Assembly: GCA_932521035.1 (NCBI GenBank)
Contig: OW051493.1
Span: forward strand, 7,874,001 to 7,938,000
Length of the DNA: 64,000 bases
Direction: 5' to 3'
Origin: Oscheius dolichura
Taxonomy: Eukaryota > Nematoda > Chromadorea > Rhabditida > Rhabditidae
A program made the translations under genes and the position numbers. Position 1 is the first letter of the stretch, and each line of letters begins with the position of its first letter. Below the pieces are notes generated by a model, which was not told the origin of the DNA, searched no databases, and saw only the letters and a program-made list of their open reading frames with translations. Positions 11,901-22,381 of the stretch are shown one piece after another.

Positions 11901-12475
11901 TTATCGGAAGTCTTCGGGATTGAACATTCCACGAGCTCTATTTAGAATACTGTCCTGAAAGTGAATAATGATCAAATGTAATCTACAGCGATCAGAAAGA
12001 GCATCTGCAGCACGAGCAAATATAACGAACCTTTGATGGATCATATGGCGCTTCTTTGCTAGGAATTTCCAAAACAGCGGGAATTGATTGAGTGTGCTGG
12101 TCGACCTGCAATACTTATTTAGATCAAATTCTCAAATAACCAAGTCAAATAAGATACAATCGATAGTATTAAGATGCTTCAAGATAAAAACTTACGGCAT
12201 ATCTGATCATTTCAGCAATATGTTGGTTAATAAGTATAATAGCGATATCGTCTCTGGCGCACAAAGTCTTGAAAGCCTCCTCAATTTCTTGTACTCCTGT
12301 GGATTTGTCTACAATAAGGTAATTTGGCTTCCGGGCCTGAAACAAGCAATTTGAAAATGAATAAAAATAGAGAGCTTACTTTATTCAATTCACCTACTCC
12401 TCCAAGAAGAAAACCCACAACAGTATCCTCATCTCCAATAACGGCCAGGATCTTTCCTTTAGCAACTGATGCCAT
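11901..12475 (-). CDS. ATP6V1F: V-type proton ATPase subunit F
   Basis: Four exons (12380-12475, 12196-12336, 12031-12105, 11901-11954) encode 121 residues, the usual length of this V1 subunit. Signatures are [42 protein letters not shown] and the invariant [16 protein letters not shown], ending [11 protein letters not shown]. The subunit sits in the central rotor stalk of the V1 sector and couples ATP hydrolysis to proton pumping in endosomes, lysosomes and secretory membranes. The ATG directly follows GATTTAG, an acceptor-like sequence, so little or no 5' UTR is expected after trans-splicing. CLPP follows on the same strand. Confidence 0.96.
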
Positions 12476-12970
12476 CTAAATCACAAATATAACAAATGAA
12501 GAGTTATTTTCTATAGTAAAACACATGGAAAAGAATATAAATCTTGTGACCAAAAATGTAAGTTGGAGTCGAAAACCAGCAGGCGCGCTGAGACCGAGGC
12601 CTGAAAAGCATGCAGCAAATGCAAATCTTCTGTGTTGTCCTGATCAAAGCTAGAATAATACACAATGAGCCACAAATTAGTAAAGTATCAAATGGAATGC
12701 ATACAATTAGAAGAAATCAAGATGAGCAAAATGGAATAGCACTTCCAGTACTGCGAGCGCGATGAGTAACCGGTAAATTATGCGGAAGTGTACTTGAGAA
12801 AATGCTTTTTTTGCTTTGTACAATCGCACTTGTTATCCAAAAATAGCCTCGTTTCCTTTTTTACACACCAAAAGAGACGTGTTTCCTTCCGTGTTGAACT
12901 TCCTAAGCCCTCCACTCTACTATTATTCTATGATAACGTTATGCGTCAGTGTTTTCACCATTCTCAACTG

Positions 12971-12977
12971 TATAAAA
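12971..12977 (+). promoter_or_regulatory. TATA-like element before the saposin-like gene
   Basis: TATAAAA lies 41 nt upstream of the ATG at 13012, at a plausible distance for a core promoter with a short leader. Confidence 0.35.
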
Positions 12978-13011
12978 TACTAGTGATAGATTCTAATGAC
13001 TGTCGTAAGCA

Positions 13012-13623
13012 ATGTTTCGTTTCCTCCTCTTGATCTCCCTTCCTCTTCTTTCTCTTTCCGCTTCAGAGGTATGCGTAGCTTTAGCGTATCGAAGACAAAC
13101 ACTTCAGGAGAAAACAGAAGTTACTCTTTTGCAAGAGCAAATCGCCAACGATTTTCACATCCCCTTGCCACATCTTATCGACTCCTATGGAGTGTTCAGA
13201 AAATTCAAATGTGCTCTTTGTAAAGACATCATTCGCGACAAATGGACTTTCATTGCTGGAGAAATCGTAATTTTCCCCTCTAAAAATTCAGCATAAAATA
13301 CAAATGACAGAATGTGAATGCTCCCTTCTTCACGGATTGGTGTTCCATCATTTTTAGAATCTTCCGAGTGGACTGGCTAGGGAAGGACATATGCAGCGGT
13401 GTTTGGCAGGTATGACAAGAAATGATTCTCCTGGAATTCCAATTACTCTTCTTTCTTTTTGAATAATATTCTCCGTTTGGTTTAGAAATCTGTCGACAAG
13501 CTGGTCCACCACATTTTGGAGACAAAAGAAAACAAGGCGCAGTCCTTCTGCTCCCACATCTTCTTATGTCCTCGACATCCGGCCAATTCCACGCTCTCCA
13601 CTACCGTTCGCCCTTCTCAATAA
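13012..13623 (+). CDS. Secreted single saposin-B-domain protein
   Basis: Four exons (13012-13068, 13108-13266, 13311-13409, 13486-13623) join in phase to 150 residues. The first exon is a signal peptide (MFRFLLLISLPLLSLSASE). The rest holds six cysteines at about 54, 57, 83, 100, 127 and 133 in the saposin arrangement: FKCALCKDII, DWCSIIF, KDICSGVW and FCSHIFLCP. Saposin-like proteins bind or disrupt lipids; worm members are lysosomal activators, antimicrobial pore-formers or the front part of sphingomyelinases. No phosphodiesterase domain follows here. The reading frame through 13311-13409 depends on using the acceptor ending at 13310, which gives a 44-nt intron. AATAAA follows the stop by 8 nt. 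The downstream gene is convergent and nearly touches it. Confidence 0.8.
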
Positions 13624-13630
13624 CTCCCCA

Positions 13631-13636
13631 AATAAA
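13631..13636 (+). terminator. Poly(A) signal of the saposin-like gene
   Basis: AATAAA lies 8 nt after the stop codon. It is only 8 nt from the stop codon of the convergent gene, so the two transcripts must overlap at their 3' ends. Confidence 0.6.
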
Positions 13637-13643
13637 ATTATCT

Positions 13644-14037
13644 TTATTTCCATTGTAGATTAGTAATAAGTGGAGCCATTTCAAGTCGCTGTGTCCGAAG
13701 AGATAAACCCGAAGGCAGATCCTGTGTAAGGATGGATTCAAGAGACGTTCCTTCCTAAAAACTCCACTTTTTTGTTACAATTAATGCCATTTGCAAGTTG
13801 TCCACTTTTTCTCATAATTTTGATAGGAAATTGATTTTGCATGAGGCAGTAACTTACCTTGAACGCTTTGACTGCTGGATTTTCTTGAAATGAAGCTCTA
13901 TCGCTGTACTTCCTCAAAATAACATAAAGCCCATCAACATCTAAATTTATTTTTATCAGGATCGGGAATTATTCCTTACCAAAAATAAAAAATAACAAAA
14001 GAAGGAGAAGCGACTGTCCAATACGAAGAAAAATCAT
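13644..14037 (-). CDS. Candidate small secreted protein, 83 residues
   Basis: Three exons (13980-14037, 13858-13940, 13644-13754) join in phase. The start is a clear hydrophobic leader (MIFLRIGQSLLLLLLFFIF), followed by a short polar mature part with no cysteines that includes ENPAVKAFKEGTSLES and ends LITNLQWK. Both introns have GTAAG donors and TTTAG or TTTTTAG acceptors (39 and 103 nt). An acceptor-like TATAG lies about 26 nt before the ATG. I do not recognise a family. It could be a peptide precursor or other small secreted factor. No dibasic-flanked repeated peptide is visible. Confidence 0.5.
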
Positions 14038-15317
14038 CAGAGAGCTCAAAAAAAATACGGCTATAAGATATAGACGACTACTATTTGTGAAGTAAGCAGC
14101 TGTATATAAATAGAAAACGGTGTTAATGAACGGGAGGCGAGGGCGAGGTAAGTGGCTTCGTTTTGTATTAGCGAAAGCGGAACCCTCTTTTGGTACAGAG
14201 ATAACGTGTATGGAAGGATAGAGATACATTTCATAGATATATTTGTTTTTCAATTATATCAGACAATAAAAATCAAATTTATAAAGTTATATTTGATTGC
14301 CTAACAAAAAAAGAAGAGGCACGCCAGTCTAAAGAGAAGGAGCCGCCCCGACGAGTGGTGAATCTCAATAAGGCTGTCTATTTCTGTGATATTCAAATGA
14401 AATTCTTCAAATTCCACTTCACAAAATATCTCATAATTCCTATAATATAAAGAAAACGAGCTACTAGAGGGAGAGAACGGGAAGATGAAAGATGAAAATT
14501 GACCGGGCCCGTTATCTCATTAGCCCTGGACCCTACTCCCTCGCCTATAATAGTCCCCCAGAGAGGGATGTGTTGATTTCCAAGAATTATTTATAGAAAT
14601 GGCTGGCTAAAATGAATGACTGAGTATTTCCCATAATTTTCGGTGGTGAACTTTAGGAATTGGTCATTTATCAGCTCATAGGAATAATTATTGGAAAGGG
14701 AGGACGGGTTGAACGGGTCAGGTGAACTTTACCACAAAGAGCAGAACAGCTGAACTTCCTGTTTACAAGGTGGCTTGGACTATTCTCTAGAATACAAATA
14801 GCGGCTACTCTTGTGGATTCATGTGGAGGAATACGAAACTACAAGAAAGAAGTGGTCACGCGTCCTAGCTAAATCTATTACCGGGTTTGACCTGGAACTT
14901 CCAAGCTGAAGTAAGAGGAACTTCATTAACATTTCTACAAATTCTAAAAGAGCATATTCAGCGGGATCTGAACTTGTAACTTGTTGAAAGAAATCTTGAT
15001 TCCAAGCCTGGGAAAGTTTACGGCTTCCTGGACCTTTTTTTGAATTTTCGGCTAAGCTCCCGCGGAGCACCACAAAAATCGCGAATATCACGGAGCTCGC
15101 TGAACGGTTCGATCGCTTTACTCGAAAAAGAAAAGTTGTAAGTTTTACCGAGATCTATCGACTGGTATAAAAAATAGAGCGCTGTGGTAAAATCTAGTTT
15201 TCACTTTTTTTTTCTCCTACGGATACCCGATTACTCGAGCGCTGGAGCCCATAGAGCCTCTATAACATAAATATACAAAGATGTGTCAATTTTGTAGCTC
15301 TTTTGACTAAAGACGAA

Positions 15318-15373
15318 CCTCCTGCCGAGGTTATACGGGTGCAGGGGATCGGACTATCGAGGGCTGAGCCACA
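15318..15373 (+). mobile_element. Palindromic element, right-arm fragment
   Basis: Only the right terminal arm is clear: CCTGCCGAG, TACGGGTGCAGGGGATCGG, ACTATCGAGG. It matches the right arms at 17.8, 18.85, 28.8 and 61.2 kb. Confidence 0.7.
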
Positions 15374-16179
15374 GACTCCCGTTCCTAGTCGGATTCCCCG
15401 CTTATTCGGCCCTTTGGGGTTCAACTCCCCCATAATGGGTCTTGTATGGAAATTCTTCTGAATAAAAATTGCTCTCTGCCCTCTTCTGCCTGTCCCTAGA
15501 TTGGATAACCCCCTCACCCCGGGAGGAGGCGATAATCTTCTTCTTTTTTTTCGCTGTTGTTAATTTGGAGCAAGCTTATCCCATCCAATCATAGTCTCTA
15601 ATCTAATGACATTCCATTTTTACGTATTAAAAGAGGAAAAAAACGATGTAGGCGATGTAATAAAGGGAGAGAGCCAATAAAGTGACATTTGCATTTTTCA
15701 TTCATCTGCTGATATAGATAGACACACAATATTTGACGGATAGAAAAGAATGAGAGAACCAGAAAAAAGAAGAGAAGAGATAAACGAAAACCCGTGTGGA
15801 TTGCCCCGTTTTGGAGACCCGGAAAGGCTAGAAAAAAGAGAACAAAAGAAGAAGAAGAAGAAGAAGAGACCTAGAGGGGATATGGGGAGGAATCAGAAGG
15901 GATAGCGGGTATATCTCCACCGGTGGGTCAGGGGGAATTGTCTCTTTCTTGTATTCGGCGAGAAGGAGTCCGGCAGATCGGGAGACGGCACCACTTTCGG
16001 CTGCTGCTGGGCCAGGTCTAATATTGTCGAAGAGCCCTGGAAGTTTTGACGTTATTTTGGAAGAAATCGAGTTAAAATGCTGTATTCCTCTTTCATGTTT
16101 ATCCAAATTCATGTTTTTCCGACTTTTGTTAGTACCCAAAAATGGTCTTTCCTAGCTTTTGAATCCAAGAGTTTCCTTG

Positions 16180-16290
16180 CGCCGCCACACCCGTAGAAAC
16201 TCGGCAGCAGAAGGCATTGACTTATCGCAACGCGCAATACAAGACGATTTAGCTGCCGAGATTTTTACGGGTAGGGCGGCAGAGGGCCGC
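16180..16290. mobile_element. Palindromic element, divergent copy
   Basis: ACCCGTAGAAACTCGGCAG faces CTGCCGAGATTTTTACGGG across about 50 nt, and both arms carry the family core CCCGTA...CTCGGC. The internal sequence is unlike other copies and the outer arms are GCCGCC-rich. Confidence 0.6.
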
Positions 16291-16488
16291 CGAGACCTGG
16301 CAGGCAGAGAGTAGGCAAAAAAAAAACTATTGTTAGCAAATCGGAGTGTATAAAAACATTTATGCGTTAATCAAAAGTGTTTAAAAATGAATTCTTCTTC
16401 GTTTCTTTATTCTTTTGAGTATGAATACTGTAAAATTAGTTCAGAGTGCCCATAATTACAGTAACCTCTCTAGGAGAGCGGATTTTCT

Positions 16489-16825
16489 CTATTTTTGCTA
16501 AAATTATGGTCATTTTCATTCTTTCTGGATATATATTAGGATACATTTCACCATATTCTCTGTTGAAATATCAGAAAACAGAATTTGTGGCTACAGTAAG
16601 ACCCGGGAAAATAAAAATAACGGTTAGAACTCACCCTCCATCCTGATATCACTGGATTCTGTTGAAAATTATCATGATGAAAAAATAATGGCCTAACGAA
16701 GAACATAGAACACGTTACTGAAATATTCTCCCGATTAAATTGCCAACAAAATATAATGTCGAACCTTGGAGAATACAAATAGCCAGGAAGAGGAATAGCG
16801 TCCTTGGCAGCGAACTCAGCTGCAT
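16489..16825 (-). CDS. Candidate small secreted peptide, 63 residues
   Basis: Four exons (16765-16825, 16635-16717, 16552-16590, 16489-16497) can be joined in phase with GTTCG, GTGAG and GTGAA donors and TTTCAG, CTGTAG and TTTTAG acceptors; introns are 47, 44 and 54 nt. The product starts with a classic signal peptide (MQLSSLPRTLFLFLAICILQ) and continues as a short aromatic-rich mature part containing FFVRPLFFHHDNFQQNPV, ending ENMQK. An ATTTTCAG acceptor lies about 32 nt before the ATG, as in neighbouring real genes. No homologous family is recognised. The last coding exon is only 9 nt, and a chance assembly of sites is possible. Confidence 0.4.
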
Positions 16826-17700
16826 CAGGCGGATCTTTCCTTTTTCCACACGCTCTTCTGAAAATATTCTCTATTTTGGGAAGTATACAAGGCAATAAAA
16901 GAGAGAAGGAACTGTAGTATCCCATGAAAAGGGGGTGACGTGGGCCGGAAGAAGAGCACCCACGTTTACTTGGTCGTTGTATAGTTAAGAATGAATTAGT
17001 TAATCCAATAAACGAGGAGGAAGACGAGAAGAAGCCGATGAGTATATGAACAAAAGGGCAGAAAGTGTACGGAGATCAGAGGAATAAGAGAGCAAAAAAA
17101 ACAGAAAACAAGGGTGGAGGGGAGAAAATGACTGGAGACGACGTCGTGGGGGGCAGAACAAGAGTTCTTCGACCTCAAGAGCAAATTTTACCCCACTCAA
17201 GCACTTGTCGGACTAATTCTAGCCTCAAATGGGGTAAAATTTGCCTCAGTTTGGTATAAAAGCTCTAAACCTTGGGGTAATTGGGGAACAACTCTCGAAA
17301 AATGGGTAAGGAGTGGCGAGAGCCGTCTCTTCCCTGTTAGAAAAAGGATTTGGTGGAAATCGCTGGTTTTCCCTAGTACTGTAACCTTTCTTCTGTCTAA
17401 TCCTGCTAGAAATCGGTCATCGGAGATAAAAGAAAGGGGAAAATAAGGTAGGAAAGTCAGATCTTCCAAAGCAGCTGAATAAAATGGGCTAGGTCTCAAA
17501 ATGTCTATAACTGTGCTACAAAATGACGGCCAGAGCCTCGCAGGACAACTTTTATGGTTTTGACCTCCATATTTGGGAAAAAAAATATGAAAAGCGATAT
17601 GAAACAGATCAATTTGACCTTCTTTTCGATATAAAATTACCAAGAATGGGCTAAATCTCCCTCTAGAAGAGATCGAAAGTTTAGTCAGCCCGCCTTACAG

Positions 17701-17840
17701 GCTCCGTCCTCGATGTCCGATCCCTTGCACACGTAAAGTCTCGGCAAGAGAAAGATATAAAGGCTTCACAGTTTTGTAACAGCTGATCCTACTACCGAAA
17801 CTTTACGGGTGCAAGGGATCAGACTATCCGAGGACCGAGT
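17701..17840. mobile_element. Palindromic element, full copy
   Basis: Terminal inverted arms of about 47 bp: GTCCGATCCCTTGCAC and CGTAAAGTCTCGGC on the left face CGAAACTTTACGGG and TGCAAGGGATCAGAC on the right. The outer ends read TCCGTCCTCG and CGAGGACCGA. The internal part includes CACAGTTTTGTAACAG. There is no coding capacity, so it is a non-autonomous MITE-like element. Confidence 0.8.
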
Positions 17841-18726
17841 CATTTTCTAGGCTTTCCTATTGGAAGGGGGAGTCTCGTCAATTTCTATAACCTATTTAGA
17901 GAATAAAAGGTATATCTATGTCATATTAATTGTGATGTTTTTCTCGTATAGAAACCAAATTTAGAGTTTAAAAAGAACCTGATTACTCGCCGCGGGGGGT
18001 GGAATGACCGGGGTGACGTTGTGCGATTCTATGACCTGACGTAAAAAAGAGAAGTGCTGCGGACTTCTCCAGATGCTTCTTCTTCTTTAAATAGTAAAAA
18101 CATTGGCTTTAATAGGGCTTGATTTGATTAGTGATTAATGCAGATGGGGTGAACCCCCGCAAACCAATAAGATTATGGGGCCTCCCCTCCTCTTGTATAG
18201 AAGGAAGGAGGAGGAGGAAGCTGGTAGGGAATTCCAATGAGAAGACCAGGGGGCAGATGACACAACCGGGGAGGGGCTAATTGTTATATTTTGGGAACTA
18301 AATATAGCCAGGGAAGGGGGGCCAGAGGTTTCCTGGAAAAATTAGAAGAAGACACCAGTCGGAAAGAAGAGGGGGTCTGTTTCCTTGATCCCCTCCCAGA
18401 TGACCTCACAGTCTTCTTCCCGCCTTTTTTCTTCTTATTCTTTTTGCAAACTACGTCATAAGGGCAAAAAGAAAATTTAAGCCTATTCACCGTCAAAGCA
18501 ACCTCATAGAGTGATTATGAGCACTCTGCACACATGGGCCGAGATGTTCCTGGTCAGGAGAGACAGACTGGGAAGAGAGCAGGCGGGGACAGGAATTATC
18601 GGACACTAATAGAACTATTTGTGACTGTTTTTGGGGTGTAAGCCGGAAACCCTTGTGAAATAGCTATATCATTACAAATCTGCAGGGTATTGTTCTTTTG
18701 GTATTGGGGGAGGCGGACCACTTCCG

Positions 18727-18868
18727 GTACCCGATAGTCCGACACTCCTGCACCCGTAAAATCTCGACAAGACAAAGGTATATAGAGGCGTCGCAGTTTT
18801 GTAATTATTTTGAGTAAAGATGAGCAGACTGCGAGATTTTACGGGTGCAGGGGATCGGACCGAGTCAC
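18727..18868. mobile_element. Palindromic element, full copy
   Basis: GATAGTCCGACACTCCTGC and CCCGTAAAATCTCG on the left mirror CGAGATTTTACGGGTGCAG and GGGATCGGAC on the right. The interior carries TATAGAGGCGTCGCAG and TTTTGTAA, as in the other copies. Confidence 0.8.
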
Positions 18869-21800
18869 AACTTCCAACGGTCGCGGGGTTTGGGACAAGA
18901 AAGAGAAAGATGACTGACGTTTTACCGGATACAGAATCCAATTGAACCTGCTAAACACTTGGGAAGATTTCGGAGGTAAAACTCTTAAAGTTTCCTCTGA
19001 AATGAGAAAATGACCAGCTCTTGGCTGTCTTCAAATCGGAGGAGGTTGGGAGCTCCAATTTACCATTGACGGAAAATGTTGGGGCAGGGAACCCAGAGGT
19101 TACAGTAACCCTGGAATAGTCTACGACATTTTTTGACTCCACAGGCCAAGATAATGAACTTGTGGCTTGTGGTCTAAAGCCTGTCCCAAGATCCGAAATA
19201 AGAAAAGAATTTGTACACTTTCTTTAGAGACAGCGCGACAGATCTAAAAATGGAATGACAAGAGCGATAGTCAGGAAAATCTCTGAAGTTTGATGCTGTC
19301 CCCCCAGATCCACCTGGATAAGCTGGCTATTTAGAGGGAAGAGCAGTGGCTGCCACCATGTGGGAGGTCTTATCCTTTGGAGGAGGATTTATAGAAATAA
19401 AGGGAGTATAAAACATTGAGATCAACTGGGCAATAAGGCGATAAAAGGAGGTTCAGTCAAATCCAACTGACCAGGAGAGAGGAGGCGGTGTTCCCGGCGG
19501 GGTCTTCCCCGTCCTTCTGATGATTAGATGACGGCATTTGCCAAGTCCAAAGTGATATAAAGGACTACAGGAAGAGATTGAAAAAACGAAAATAGAGGTT
19601 GTTTTCCATCTGAAGATCGCTTCCGTTCCTAGAGGAAGAGGAAGCGGCAACCAGGAGGACAACTGACCCGAGGATGGCATCAGTGACAAAAAAGAAGACA
19701 CTACTCCTTCCGTCAGTCTCGCTGATCTCTATTTAAACTGGGGAGAAAAGAAGATCAGGCGGGATGGAGGTGATGTGAGAAGGGGCACTCCCTCTCTTCA
19801 GCTCTCTTCCGGCTCAAGCCTCGTACCCGAAAACACAGGAAGTAAGACTGCTCCAGATGGTCTCGCCGCGACGCTTTTCCTCTTTTTTCAGTGAACGAGC
19901 AAAGTCTATTTATATTCCTCTCGAGAGGAGATGAAGTGAGGGGAGGTCAGAGAATCGCCGCCCCTCTCTATTATCTATCTGCTTTTTATTCAGTACAGAG
20001 GTGAAGTCATGTGTATCTTTGAAAAAAGGAGATGTTTTCATTAGTCACGGTTTTAGAAAAGGGAGAAGATGAAGGGATGGAGGAAGAAAGGAAGACGAGA
20101 AGGAAGGGGGATCCGAGCTTATCACAGATGTTTTATAAACAAGAAATATTGGAAATTTGAGCCTGTATTGTCCTCTCTTTACTTGAAAAATTCTGAAGGT
20201 TAGAGCAATTTGAACGGGAGCCCTTACTGGGAGAAGACGGTTTACAGTAACCCGCCCCCAAAATTGGGGAAACAAATGTTGGAATGCCCTAAAAATAGAA
20301 GGAAAAGTTGATGTTCACAAGGTTCCACCCCCGGAAATACAATCAAAAATTCAAGTTGTTTTTACTCCATGGGGGAGATGATTAGTTAGCAGCTTACAGT
20401 AAACAAACGCTTCTCTGCAAATGTTGGCGAAGGTCAATTCCGGGAGAGATTCAACGCCTCCGCATCACATTTAACATTTAGTAAAGACACATGGGAAAAA
20501 TAGAAAAAAAAGACCTTTGACTTGGCTCCGTCCCGCTAAAAATGGCTTGAAATATGAGCCGGAGACGACCGGGTTTTCCGGTGGTCTTAACGCGAAGAAG
20601 CTGACAGGACCTCAGGTAGGAAGACAAGGACGCCATGTCTCCAAACTATTGTCTCTAACAGAGCCGGAACATGGACAAAACGCCAATTTTTCTGGCGCGA
20701 AATGGCGTCAAATGGCGTAAAATGACGTAGCCCTCTGTATCTCGGTTGTTTCTGGGCCATTTTCGCTGATTCAGAAACCAGGATAGAGAGCACTTCCCGA
20801 CGAATCTAACGCACTTTGTTTGAGCTCGATCGCCCCTACAGAAAATTCAGGAGCCTCACAATGGCGCGCCTGGCGTTCTGCCCATGTATGGGGGGCCTAA
20901 AATGGTTGAGGAAGTCTCGAAAAGAAATGGAACTCTTCAAAATTTTAATGAAATCCCTTCTAGGACACGAACCGATGGCTTTCTTACTGGGAGGCTTTCC
21001 TGACAGGTTCATAATCCGATCCCCCCGAGGGGTGATGAGAAAAGTTGGAACCACAAGACGGAGACGAGTGTCGCCAAGGAAGTAAGTGCTCTTCCTGGAT
21101 CAGAAACAAAAGTAATACATGAGGAAATCCAGAGATAGGCGTGGTGTCTCCAGACAGAGAACTGCAACTGGAGAGGATTGCCTCGCCCACCCAAAAAAGT
21201 TATGTCTGGGCCGGGGGAGAGTTATCTAATTGGCAGAATTAGGTGACAAATTTCACAGTTCTCGTTATTTTTAACAAATGACGAGGGGCAGAGAGAGAGA
21301 GAGAGAGCTGGGGGAGCTATGTGAGAAGTCTGCGGGGGTCGGGGCTGCAACGGGTCGTCGCTTAATTTGGAGGCGACTCTTCTCTTTTGAAATAGAACTG
21401 ATGACTAAAAATGGACACTATCTGATCTCATCGGTTCTTGAGGATTTCTTTAGGATGTAAAAATATTATTTAAATGGAGTTCTGTCTAAAAATAAGGGGT
21501 ATTCCGAAAATCGTCCCTCTATTTCCTTACAGCCACGTTATCTTGATGGTTCTTTAGATTTACGTCATTTAAAAGAGGAACTCTGCTGCAAATTTAAATT
21601 AATCGAATCAAATTAAACTGGGGAAAAAATTCTACACAGGGAATTCTTTTAAAAAACGTTGTAGCCTTTAATTTCAGAGGAAAATAGCCTAGAAAGGGGC
21701 AGCGCGCCTTGCAGGAAGCCTTTTTCTTCAACGAAAATTACAAGGACGACGGCTGACGTCTTCAGGATGTCCAAATGGCTATAAAAGGACACTGGAAAGG

Positions 21801-22329
21801 GGTAAAAATAGCTATCTTAAAATAAACACGGAGACTATTTTGTAGTCGCCGTGTAACGCGCAAGTCCTAGGCTCTCTCTCTCTTTTGATTCAAGGCTACA
21901 ATAGCAGCGCCCGTCGTTATTTCCAGTCCAGTTTTCTCTCATGATCTTTTAAAAACTGCGAATAAACCCTGGGAAATGGAGTTAAAACTTAACAGGATAT
22001 CACACAGCGGACGGATTTCCTTTGAAGGGAAAAAATGGAGCTGTGGGAGATAAGGTAGGCGAGGGGGCGGCGGCAGCGGAACAAGAAAGAAGCGGAACGA
22101 ACGCACGGAAAGAAGTAAATTGGATTCAAGTGATGGTGAGGGATTTTTTACATAGTTTGAAGTATGATTGGAAAGGTGAATGAATTAAAAGAGAGGAATT
22201 TGAGGGAAGGGGGCGGAAGCGGAGGAGTCTCCACCGGGAAGACTATACTATTGTTCCAGGATGTTCTAAATTCCAGACGGAGAAACCCACTGTACCTTTA
22301 GTATCAACTGTAACATGAGGATTTTAAAG

Positions 22330-22381
22330 GACTACTTTGGTGTACTGTAAAATTAAAAGACTACTTTGGTGTACTGTAAAA
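22330..22381. repeat. Tandem duplication of a 23-nt unit
   Basis: Two identical copies of a 23-nt sequence containing ACTACTTTGGTGTACTGTAA lie at 22330-22352 and 22359-22381, six bases apart. The unit ends with the dispersed TACTGTAA motif. Confidence 0.8.

Larger units (their letters stand above)
14038..16488. other. Intergenic, no confident gene
   Basis: Base composition changes here from AT-rich to more GC and purine-rich on the plus strand. A minus-strand frame at 14840-15110 reads like protein (KLSQAWNQDFFQQV) but has no ATG. Fragments of the palindromic element described below lie at 15.3 and 16.2 kb, and a GAA run at about 15849-15868. Confidence 0.6.

Noticed and set aside
14819-15091. 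Minus-strand frame with a hydrophobic start followed by KLSQAWNQDFFQQV
   Set aside because: The start is GTG with no in-frame ATG upstream. I found no first exon to supply one.
17701-18868. Regularly spaced similar repeats considered as a CRISPR array
   Set aside because: The repeats are inverted, about 140 bp, few and irregularly spaced, and the genome is eukaryotic.
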